A stretch of DNA of 39,826 bases, from assembly GCA_018780435.1 (NCBI GenBank), contig JADMJS010000107.1, forward strand, positions 681 to 40,506, read 5' to 3'. Of the stretch, positions 24,874 through 31,956 are shown in pieces. Origin of the DNA: Myxococcales bacterium. GTDB taxonomy: Bacteria; Myxococcota_A; UBA9042; GCA-2863065. Position numbers and translations under genes: made by a program. Each line of letters begins with the position of its first letter. Positions within the stretch are counted from its first letter, which is position 1. The notes beneath the pieces are model-generated. The model was given only the letters and a program-made list of their open reading frames with translations. It did no database searches and had not been told where the DNA came from.

Positions 24874-26793
24874 CTACGCGCGTCGGCGCTCAAGCTGTGC
24901 GAGCTCCTGCAGCGCCTGAGCCGCCTCCGTCTGACCGGAGCCCGCGTGGCGCAGCGCGTCGTCGAAGGCCTTCCGAGCTTCAGCGAAGCGGCCACTCTCG
25001 GCGTGGACCCGACCCAGCGCGAGCCCGCGATAATAGTGGTAGCGGCGGATGTTCGGCTCGGCGGCCAAGCAGGCGTCGAGGAGGGAGATGGAGCGCGCGT
25101 AGTCGCCGATGAAGAGCAGGTATCGCGCTTCGACGATCCAGTCTCGGGGGCCCGCTTCGAGCGCCTCCTGAGGCGTCTTTCGAGTGCGGTCGAGTGGCTT
25201 CGGCGCCAGTCGGTCTGCGCGATTCTGCCGGAGGTCAGACGTCGGAGCGACCTCCATCGTTCCGGGGGCTGGGGTGCCGTGACCGACGTCCGCAACGCCC
25301 TCCGTCGGAGCGGGGCGCGCCGACGCCGGCACTGGCGTCGTGTCCGGCGACGACTGAGGGAGGGCGCCGGACCAGTCGAGATCACCACCGAAGATGGCGT
25401 CGACGTCGTCAAAGGAGGGCAGCTCACCCGGGTCGGCGCTCGGGGCGGCTCCGATGGGGGCGGCATGAGCCGGGACGGGCGCGGCGACGGAGTCGACCGG
25501 CGGTGCCGGCTCGCTCGAGGTGGGCGCTGGCGTGGTCCCGTCGCCTGCCACCTTGGCAGGCCGGAGGAAGGTCAAGATGGACGATCCCGCCGGGTCGGGC
25601 GGAATGGCCGGCACCTCCGGCTCACGGAGCGGTGGCGGCGCCTCGGGCTCGATAAGCGGCGTCGTGTCGACGGCGGGACTGGGCTCCAGGGCTGTGACGG
25701 TGGGACCGGTCGCCTCCACCCGGGGCGACGGGGCGTGAACCAGGACCGCTTCGGAAGCGCGCTCCGCTTCGGCCAGTAGATCCGAGAACGCCGCGCTCAG
25801 CGTGGTACGCACAGGTTCCGTGGGCCTCAGACGCGGCGCTTGGAGACGAGACGCATACTCTGCACGTTTGTGCGGGGAGTGTAGTGTGTCATATGCAAGA
25901 CGAAATGCCTTCATCAGGCACTCCGCCATGGCCAGGTCGTTTGGGTCTCGATAGCACTCGGGCTGCAGTCGCGCCGAGAGCCCCTCGAAGGCAGCGTCAA
26001 CCTCGTACTGCGTGGCCGTCATGGACAGCCCCAAGCGCTCGAAGTGGTTCTGTTTTCCCAGGTCCCGCATTCGCGTCCGTAGCTCGTCGGCAGGCAGCCC
26101 AGCCGGCGCCACCGGAGCGGCGCCTCGTGTGGTTCGCGCAGGCGGCGTGAGCACGGACTCTCGCGTCGAGAGCGCCGGGCGTGTCGATCGAGCTCCGGAA
26201 TCGTCCAGGTCGGGCTGGATCGCCGGGCGCCGCCTCACGACGACGTCGTCGGACACGGGCACTCGAGAGCGGCGGCCTCCGCTAATGTCGATCTCGGGCT
26301 CTGCAGTGGGCACCGCGCTCCGGAGCGCCCGCGTGTCTTCGGGCGGCGATGCAGCCATGCCACGTTGCGCGCGGGGACGTACGGAGACCTCGGGCGCCGG
26401 CTCTTCGAGAGGGGCGTCCATCGGCGCCGGCCGGAATTTGGCCGGGTGTAGCTCCGAAAGTCGAGCGATGTCCAGGGGTTCTGGCAGGACGGCCAATGGT
26501 TTGAGCTGCTCGGCGAAACAGGCGATTCGCTCGACTTCGGACGGCCGACTGAGGACGATCAGCGGAACGTTCCGCCCCGCCGGGAGCTCTCGGAGGCGCG
26601 CGAGGGCGGCGAGATCGCCCATCGTCTCCATGTGGATGACGGCGAGGACGAGGCCCGCTGGGTGGGCGAGAAAGTGCTCAAGTCCGGCAGTACCGGCGTG
26701 GGTGATGTCGAGGACCCGCCCGCTCGCGATCGCCCATGTCTGCAGCGCTGCCGGTGGGTTGCCACCCGCGAACAAGACTCGTCCTGCGTCCAT
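24874..26793 (-). CDS. Pseudo-receiver / degenerate J-like / TPR protein
   Basis: A 639-residue cytoplasmic protein. Residues about 1-120 have a receiver fold (LAVIHMETMGDLAALARLRELP, VPLIVLSRP, late PLD) but lack the phosphoacceptor Asp. A charged, Arg/Pro-rich linker spans about 120-235. Residues about 250-318 resemble a J domain (HFERLGL...Y.VDAAF, ending AYDTLHSPHKRAEYASRL), but the essential HPD is replaced within RLQPEC (275-280), so it should not stimulate DnaK. A long Pro/Ala-rich disordered stretch (about 320-550) leads to a C-terminal TPR region (about 555-635). ATG 26793 is chosen because GGGGGA lies just upstream; two earlier ATGs lack one. Likely a scaffold or adaptor; its partner is unknown. 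Confidence 0.8.
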   Translation of the reverse strand: MDAGRVLFAGGNPPAALQTWAIASGRVLDITHAGTAGLEHFLAHPAGLVLAVIHMETMGDLAALARLRELPAGRNVPLIVLSRPSEVERIACFAEQLKPLAVLPEPLDIARLSELHPAKFRPAPMDAPLEEPAPEVSVRPRAQRGMAASPPEDTRALRSAVPTAEPEIDISGGRRSRVPVSDDVVVRRRPAIQPDLDDSGARSTRPALSTRESVLTPPARTTRGAAPVAPAGLPADELRTRMRDLGKQNHFERLGLSMTATQYEVDAAFEGLSARLQPECYRDPNDLAMAECLMKAFRLAYDTLHSPHKRAEYASRLQAPRLRPTEPVRTTLSAAFSDLLAEAERASEAVLVHAPSPRVEATGPTVTALEPSPAVDTTPLIEPEAPPPLREPEVPAIPPDPAGSSILTFLRPAKVAGDGTTPAPTSSEPAPPVDSVAAPVPAHAAPIGAAPSADPGELPSFDDVDAIFGGDLDWSGALPQSSPDTTPVPASARPAPTEGVADVGHGTPAPGTMEVAPTSDLRQNRADRLAPKPLDRTRKTPQEALEAGPRDWIVEARYLLFIGDYARSISLLDACLAAEPNIRRYHYYRGLALGRVHAESGRFAEARKAFDDALRHAGSGQTEAAQALQELAQLERRRA

Positions 26794-27015
26794 CGGTTCC
26801 CCCAGGCTCATACTGACACTACACAACCGAGACGCTAACAGATACCGCTCGGGTTGTCCCTAGAAGTGTTTGACACTCAGTCTCCCTTTGGACCGTCGTC
26901 GGGTGGCGGAACGTGGCGGTTACCGGCGTGAGCATGGTATCTCCCTCCACGCCCAGTTGGCCTGACCGCGGGGTGGGTCGAAACTCGGCGAGCAGTGGTG
27001 GTGAGGGAGACGACG
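26794..27015. promoter_or_regulatory. Divergent promoter region between the J-like gene and serB
   Basis: A 222-bp gap between oppositely directed genes. A canonical -35 hexamer TTGACA is at 26870-26875 on the plus strand, but no good -10 was found at the right distance. An imperfect inverted repeat, ACAACCGAG (26823-26831) and CTCGGGTTGT (26848-26857), could be an operator. GAGGGAGA (27003-27010) is the serB ribosome-binding site. Confidence 0.4.
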
Positions 27016-28266
27016 ATGCGGCAGATCTTGGTTTCGGTGGCGGGTAAAGACGCGCCAGGTATCACCGCCACGTTGACCGGGATCATCGCCGATGCCAGCG
27101 CGGCGCTGCTCGACATCGAGCAGGTCGTCGTTCGCGGCCAAGCCACCATCATGTTGCTCATCGGTGTCGAGGGGGAGCAGACCCGCGGTTCGCCGGTCGT
27201 GCGTGACCTGCTCTTCGCCGCCAAAGAGCTCGGGCTCGAGCTCGACTTCAAAGTTCAGGATGAAGTCGCCATCGATCCCACGGCGGCCGAAGACCGGCCA
27301 CGTTACGCCGTCACCGTCATCGGCGACGCGATCGACGCACGCCTCATCCACGAGGTCTCGGCCGTGCTCCTCGAGCACCACGCGAATATCGAAGTCATCC
27401 GGCGACTGTCGGAACGCACGCTCGCCTCGCTCGAGGTCGAGGTCTCCTTGCCACCCGGAGCGAGCCGGTCCGCGTCGTGGGCCGGCGGGCCACCGGGCGA
27501 CGACGACGCCTACATCGCGCTACGGAAGGCGCTCATGGCCCTCGCGGTCTCGCGTGGTGTCGACATCGCCCTCCAACGCGAGACGCTCACGCGGCGCAGC
27601 AAGCGGCTCGTCGTCATGGACATGGACTCCACGCTCATTCAGATCGAGGTGATCGACGAGCTCGCGCGGGCCTACGGGGTCTACGACGCGGTGGCCGAGA
27701 TCACTCACCGCGCCATGAATGGCGCCATGAATTACGAAGAGAGCCTCAAGGCGCGGGTGGCGCTGCTCGCCGGCATGCCGATGAGCCTCGCGCTCGACAT
27801 CGCGAACCGCCTCCCCGTCACCGACGGCGCCGAAGAGCTGCTCCGGGTGCTCCGGGGGCTCGGCTACAAGACGGCCGTCATCTCGGGCGGCTTCAGCTTC
27901 GCCGCCGAAGTCTTGAGGCAACGCCTCGGACTCGACTACGCCTACTCGAACCAGCTCGAAGTGAAAGACGGTCGCCTGACGGGGCGCGTGTTCGAGCCTA
28001 TCGTCGGTCCCCAGCGCAAGGCCGATCTCCTCGACGCACTCGCGCAGCGCGAGGGGATCCCACTTGAGCAGACGATCGCCATTGGTGATGGCGCCAACGA
28101 CCTCTTGATGCTCGAGAAGGCTGGACTCGGCATCGCTTTCCACGCCAAGCCGCGACTCCGCGAGGCCGCCGATACCAGCCTGTCGTCAGGCGGACTCGAC
28201 CGCATCCTCTACCTGCTCGGCCTTCGGGCGCGGGACGTCCGGGAGCTCCCCGGAGTTCGGCTGTAG
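27016..28266 (+). CDS. serB: Phosphoserine phosphatase SerB with two N-terminal ACT-like domains
   Basis: A 416-residue enzyme for the last step of serine biosynthesis, hydrolysing O-phosphoserine. Residues about 1-75 and 90-175 are two ACT-type domains (QILVSVAGKDAPGITATLTGI; YAVTVIGDAIDARLIHEVS), which usually bind amino acids for feedback control. The HAD catalytic domain follows, with DMDST at 202-206 (nucleophile D202, acid/base D204), EVIDELA as the SerB substrate loop, AVISGGFSF as motif II and GDGANDLLML as motif III. The double ACT form is known from actinobacterial and some proteobacterial SerB. ATG 27016 is preferred over 26995 because of GAGGGAGA upstream and direct entry into the ACT strand. 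It ends 4 bp from a convergent gene. Confidence 0.93.
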   Translation: MRQILVSVAGKDAPGITATLTGIIADASAALLDIEQVVVRGQATIMLLIGVEGEQTRGSPVVRDLLFAAKELGLELDFKVQDEVAIDPTAAEDRPRYAVTVIGDAIDARLIHEVSAVLLEHHANIEVIRRLSERTLASLEVEVSLPPGASRSASWAGGPPGDDDAYIALRKALMALAVSRGVDIALQRETLTRRSKRLVVMDMDSTLIQIEVIDELARAYGVYDAVAEITHRAMNGAMNYEESLKARVALLAGMPMSLALDIANRLPVTDGAEELLRVLRGLGYKTAVISGGFSFAAEVLRQRLGLDYAYSNQLEVKDGRLTGRVFEPIVGPQRKADLLDALAQREGIPLEQTIAIGDGANDLLMLEKAGLGIAFHAKPRLREAADTSLSSGGLDRILYLLGLRARDVRELPGVRL

Positions 28267-28270
28267 GCGA

Positions 28271-28540
28271 TCAGGTGACCCGGCCGATCGCGCAGGACAC
28301 GTAGCTCTTCGCCGTGGTCACGGCGGAGTCGATGGCTCCCATCTTCTCGCCCACGGCGGGGTAACCGAGCCCGTGGAGCGCTTCGAGCAGCTCCGCGTGT
28401 CTCTCGCTCGCGACGTCGATGGTCACTGTGCCATGGTCGATGTCGACGACGGCCTTCTGCCCAAAGCGCTTCTCCAGCGAGGTCTCGATGGTGTGGGCGC
28501 AGCCGCCGCACTTGAGGTTTTGAATCGCGATGGTGCTCAT
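28271..28540 (-). CDS. Small heavy-metal-associated (HMA) domain protein, CopZ-like
   Basis: An 89-residue single HMA domain. NLKCGGCAH carries the metal-binding C11 and C14 after the first strand, and the VVDIDHGTVTIDVAS and LLEALHGLGYPAV segments complete the ferredoxin-like fold. Proteins of this kind are cytoplasmic copper or other soft-metal chaperones. The last about 20 residues go beyond the usual CopZ length. GGAGGG lies just upstream of the ATG. It is the last gene of a run with hemerythrin and an FNT channel. Confidence 0.85.
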   Translation of the reverse strand: MSTIAIQNLKCGGCAHTIETSLEKRFGQKAVVDIDHGTVTIDVASERHAELLEALHGLGYPAVGEKMGAIDSAVTTAKSYVSCAIGRVT

Positions 28541-28606
28541 GGGGCCCTCCGGGCGGTAATGGTGTCAGTGGGAGTGTCAGTGGGGGAGTGTCGGCCGTCG
28601 CTGGCG

Positions 28607-29173
28607 TCAGAGCGCGTGGGCGGGAGCCGAGTAAGGGGGAGGCTGCCACAGCGACGCCGCCTGTGCGAGGAGCGACGCGCGGCCCGCCGCGGCGTCCATC
28701 GCTTCGAATTCGACGACCATCCTCGCCAGGCGCTCCGCCGGGAGCTGCGAGACGGCTACCGGGTACAAGACGTTGTCTTCCTTGAAGATGTGGTGGCTCA
28801 GGTGCTCGATGTAACCGAAGACCACGCCCCGCAGTGACTCTTTGTCGTCCGCGGTCCACTCGTGGGCCGAGCCCGCGAGCGACGTCATGCGCCGTACGAG
28901 CGCCCGGCATTCGTCGTGCTCTCGCCGCATCGCTGCGACCGGGCCAATGTCTCTCGGGAACCCATGCTCGATGAGGGCTTCGAAGAGGACGCGCTCCTCT
29001 TTCTGGTGATGGACGGGATCGACGTAGTCTCGGAGGAAGGTCGCGAAGAAACCCAACTGCCTGCCGTTCTCGCCGTCGGTTCGGGCATCGAGGCTCTCGG
29101 CCCATGTCTCCATGGCACCGAGGATGCCTTCGAGGGTGCGGTGTTCTTCCATTAAGTGTTCGATCGCGTTCAT
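28607..29173 (-). CDS. Hemerythrin HHE-domain protein
   Basis: A 188-residue helical protein with the spaced His/Glu residues of a hemerythrin-like four-helix bundle: H11, H55/H56 with E60, H86, and H127/H128 with E132. HLMEEHRTLE, HHQKEERVLFE, REHDECR and HHIFKEDNVLYP are the metal-binding helices. Such proteins bind a di-iron centre that senses or handles oxygen, nitric oxide or iron-sulfur repair. ATG 29173 is chosen because GGGAG precedes it and the HHE motif begins at once; a longer frame to 29278 adds sequence outside the family. It lies between an FNT-family channel and an HMA protein, which suggests a response to nitrogen oxides or low oxygen. Confidence 0.88.
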   Translation of the reverse strand: MNAIEHLMEEHRTLEGILGAMETWAESLDARTDGENGRQLGFFATFLRDYVDPVHHQKEERVLFEALIEHGFPRDIGPVAAMRREHDECRALVRRMTSLAGSAHEWTADDKESLRGVVFGYIEHLSHHIFKEDNVLYPVAVSQLPAERLARMVVEFEAMDAAAGRASLLAQAASLWQPPPYSAPAHAL

Positions 29174-29244
29174 CGGGCTCCCGTTCGGGCTCGCCACGCG
29201 GCCCTCAAGAACGGGCGTAAGCATCGTCCGTGCCATCGAGGTCG

Positions 29245-30072
29245 TCAGGTCGGACGGTTCCGCAAGTACACGAACCAATACACGCCGCCCACCAGCCCGA
29301 CGCCGCCGATGAGGTTGCCGATCGTCACGGGGAGGATGTTGCGCACCAGGATGTCGACCAGGTTGAGATCCCCGACGGCGGCCTCCCCGGTGATGGCAGC
29401 CGCCAAGGGCAGGACGAACCAGTCTGCGACGCAGTGCTCAAAGCCAGCGGCGACGAAGCAGGCGATCGGTAGCATCACGGACAAGATGCGGTCGGCAGTC
29501 GAGCGTGCGCTGAAGCTCAGCCAAACAGCCAGGCACACGAGGGCATTACAGAGGACGCCAAGCGCGATTGCCTGGCCGAATCCGAAGTCGAGCTTGAGGC
29601 GCGCGCTCGCAACGAGGGTCTCGCCCACGGCCCCACCGGCGAACTTGTGCCAGCCGGCGGCCCATACTAACGCAGCCGTGCCCAGGGCTCCGACGATATT
29701 GCCGGCGTAGACCACGGCCCAGCTTCGTAGGACTTGGGGCGTTTGGACCCGTCCGCCGAGCCACGCCATCACGATCAGGGTGTTGCCCGTGAAGAGCTCC
29801 GCGCCGCCCACCACCACGAGGATGAGCCCGAGGCTGAACGCGAGGCCCGAGGCGAGGCGAGCGAGCCCCCATGGCACCTCGCCGGCGGCCCCGGTGGCGA
29901 CCGTCGTGGCGAACACGGCACCGAGCGCGATGAACGCGCCGGCTAGAACCGCGAGGACGAACGCCGTGGCGGCAGGCATCGTGGCCTTTAGTACGCCGAG
30001 CGACTCAGCCTTGACGGCCATCGCCGCGGGCAGGAGGGCGTCGGGCAGGTGGGTATCAGCATCTCCAGGCAT
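29245..30072 (-). CDS. Formate/nitrite transporter (FNT) family channel
   Basis: A 275-residue membrane protein with six hydrophobic helices. VVGGAELFTG (88-97) matches the FNT signature, and GFEHCVADWF (210-219) contains the conserved pore histidine H213; GNIVGA and GNLIGG are the paired re-entrant-loop glycine motifs. FNT pentamers carry formate, nitrite or hydrosulfide across the inner membrane. The substrate cannot be read from these motifs. GAGGGAG precedes the ATG. It heads a minus-strand run with hemerythrin and HMA genes, a context that would fit nitrite. Confidence 0.9.
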   Translation of the reverse strand: MPGDADTHLPDALLPAAMAVKAESLGVLKATMPAATAFVLAVLAGAFIALGAVFATTVATGAAGEVPWGLARLASGLAFSLGLILVVVGGAELFTGNTLIVMAWLGGRVQTPQVLRSWAVVYAGNIVGALGTAALVWAAGWHKFAGGAVGETLVASARLKLDFGFGQAIALGVLCNALVCLAVWLSFSARSTADRILSVMLPIACFVAAGFEHCVADWFVLPLAAAITGEAAVGDLNLVDILVRNILPVTIGNLIGGVGLVGGVYWFVYLRNRPT

Positions 30073-30487
30073 GGCTCCCTCGGGTCGGTTCGGACGCCCC
30101 CAGGACGGGGCGTGTCATGGGGCATTCTTCCACAAGGAAGGTGCCGCACGCGGTCATCTTGCGTCCATTCACCCCGTCACGGGGCACTTCGTCCCGGGCG
30201 ATGGGTAGCCTGGGGCGAATGTTCCTGGCTCTCAGAGCGCGTCGCCGCTGTGCATCAAGGGTCCGCGCCACACCAGGTCGAGGTGGCCAAGGAACCGACT
30301 CGCTACTGGCAGCGGCGCCGTTGCAGGGACCGGTCCACAATGAGCAGGGCGAGTTCCTCCCGTCCAGTGCCAACGGCATGAGCCCTGCAGGCCCGCCACT
30401 ATCGGCGCGCGCCCTTCTGGAGTTCGATTCGTGTTTCTGTTCTGCAAGCGGGAAGAAATCAACGCCAACATCGGCGATCATCCACTG
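30073..30487. promoter_or_regulatory. Divergent intergenic region with three inverted repeats
   Basis: A 415-bp stretch with no gene, between the FNT channel (minus) and the propeller lipoprotein (plus). Three inverted repeats were found: ACGCCCC/GGGGCGT (30094-30113), CTTCC/GGAAG around ACAA near 30128-30141, and CCCCGT-C-ACGGGG (30172-30184). These could bind a regulator of either gene. No FNR/Dnr half-site pair (TTGAT...ATCAA) and no clear promoter were seen. The part from about 30200 to 30487 shows no further structure. Confidence 0.4.
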
Positions 30488-31552
30488 ATGACCCGCACGC
30501 CGACGAGCATAGTCGTCGCGGCCGCGATGGCCACCCTCGCGGGCGTCACTGCTGCGGGCTGTGACGGGGCGGCGTCTTCACCGGGGGGGCAGTCCGCCGG
30601 ACCTTGGTCCGGTCCGAAGAACGACACGAACTGGTGGCTCGATGTGCACTCCTCGCCTCGCGGACGTTTTGCCGTGGGCGGTCTACCGTCCGAGGGCGCG
30701 ATCATGCGCCATTCCGGTACTCGTTGGGACGTGGTCTCCGTTGGGACGACAGTCCCGCTGCTCAATTGGATCACGGCCGAAGACGATGGAACGCTGACGG
30801 TCGTCGGCAACGCCGGGACCGTGCTCCGTAGCCCGTCCGATGCCCAATGGACCCTCGAGCCCACGCCGACTACGCAGGACCTCTGGGGCGTCGCCCCCAC
30901 GGCCGCCGGTGAGCTCATCGCGGTCGGCGGAACGGGGCGCGACGATGGCGTCGCCACCGTCTTGCGCCGCCGGGGTGGCGAGTGGCAGGCGGAGCCTCTG
31001 CCGACGCTCACGCGCCCCGGTGTTCGGGCCTTCTTCAAAGTGTGGGCTGGCGGTCCCGACGACGTCTGGGTCGTAGGCCAATCGGGGGCTGTCCTCCACT
31101 ACGACGGAGCGCAGTGGGAAGAGCGTCACGCCGGCACCGACCGGGACCTCATCGCCGTGTGGGGCGTCGCCTCCGACCGCGTCGTGATGGTCGGTGGGCG
31201 GGGCAACGGGGTCGTGGTGTTTTGGGACGGCGCCTCGTTTCGTACGGTCGACGTCGCCCCGATCGCCGGCTTGAACGGCGTCTGGATGCGAAACCGAGAC
31301 GTCGTCCACGCCGTTGGGCTCTTCGGCACCGTCCTCACGATGGACTTCCTGACAGCGGGTGTTCCGGACGGGGCGGGTGGCCTCCGAGGCATCGTCGAGA
31401 CGACGCTCGAGACCAGCCACGATCTCCACGCGATACATGGCGGCGACGCTGCCACGGGCGGCCAGCTCACGGTCGTCGGCGGCAACCTCGCGGTCGTCGA
31501 CGGACCCTACGAGGGGAGCGTCTTCGAACGCCAGCTCGGTGACGCCGAGTGA
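30488..31552 (+). CDS. Beta-propeller lipoprotein
   Basis: A 354-residue lipoprotein. The signal ends TAAGC (lipobox). The mature part has about six repeated blades of the pattern VG..G.V.....W..E.....DLWGV, for example TVVGNAGTVLRSP, LWGVAPTAAGELIAVGG, VWAGGPDDVWVVGQSGAVLHYDG and IAVWGVASDRVVMVGG. Such propellers are plentiful on the surface of Myxococcota and generally act in binding; no enzyme motif is visible. ATG 30488 is used because the signal peptide begins there; a GTG at 30431 adds an unlikely extension. It is the first gene of a four-gene overlapping run with two multihaem proteins. Confidence 0.78.
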   Translation: MTRTPTSIVVAAAMATLAGVTAAGCDGAASSPGGQSAGPWSGPKNDTNWWLDVHSSPRGRFAVGGLPSEGAIMRHSGTRWDVVSVGTTVPLLNWITAEDDGTLTVVGNAGTVLRSPSDAQWTLEPTPTTQDLWGVAPTAAGELIAVGGTGRDDGVATVLRRRGGEWQAEPLPTLTRPGVRAFFKVWAGGPDDVWVVGQSGAVLHYDGAQWEERHAGTDRDLIAVWGVASDRVVMVGGRGNGVVVFWDGASFRTVDVAPIAGLNGVWMRNRDVVHAVGLFGTVLTMDFLTAGVPDGAGGLRGIVETTLETSHDLHAIHGGDAATGGQLTVVGGNLAVVDGPYEGSVFERQLGDAE

Positions 31553-31956
31553 CTCGTAGCGTGCTGCCCATGGTCGGGTGGACGCTCCTGTCGGGGTGCG
31601 CCGCGGAGACCGAGTGTGTTCGCGAAGTCGCCGTGGGCGAGCTGTCGGTGTGCGTCGACGTCGCGCTGTCAGCCGACGAGAGGCGTCGTGGGCTCCGCGG
31701 TCGTGAGCCTCTCGAACACGGGGAGGGGCTGCTTCTTCGCTTCCCCGTCGAAGGGGAGGTCTGCCTCGTCAACGACGGCGTGACCGCGCCGGTCGACGCC
31801 GTCTTTTTCGACGATCGCGGCGTCGTCACCGCGCTCATGACGCTCCCCGAAAACGACGCGACGGCGCGTTGCGCCATGCCGGCGCGCGACGTCCTCGAGC
31901 TAAAGGGAGGCGCAGCGGACGGTCTCGTCGTCGGGATGGTGGGGATCTTGCCATGA
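31549..31956 (+). CDS. DUF192 exported protein
   Basis: A 135-residue protein of the DUF192 family. A short N-terminal hydrophobic segment ends in LSGC, a likely lipobox. The family core is visible as VDVALSADERRRGLRGREPL, GLLLRFP and VNDGVTAPVDAVFFDDRGVV, which corresponds to the usual W.KNT..PLDI.F......V segment with the Trp changed. The role of the family is unsettled. The GTG start overlaps the propeller stop, and its stop overlaps the next start (ATGA), so it is translated as part of the run. Confidence 0.82.
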   Translation: MTRSVLPMVGWTLLSGCAAETECVREVAVGELSVCVDVALSADERRRGLRGREPLEHGEGLLLRFPVEGEVCLVNDGVTAPVDAVFFDDRGVVTALMTLPENDATARCAMPARDVLELKGGAADGLVVGMVGILP

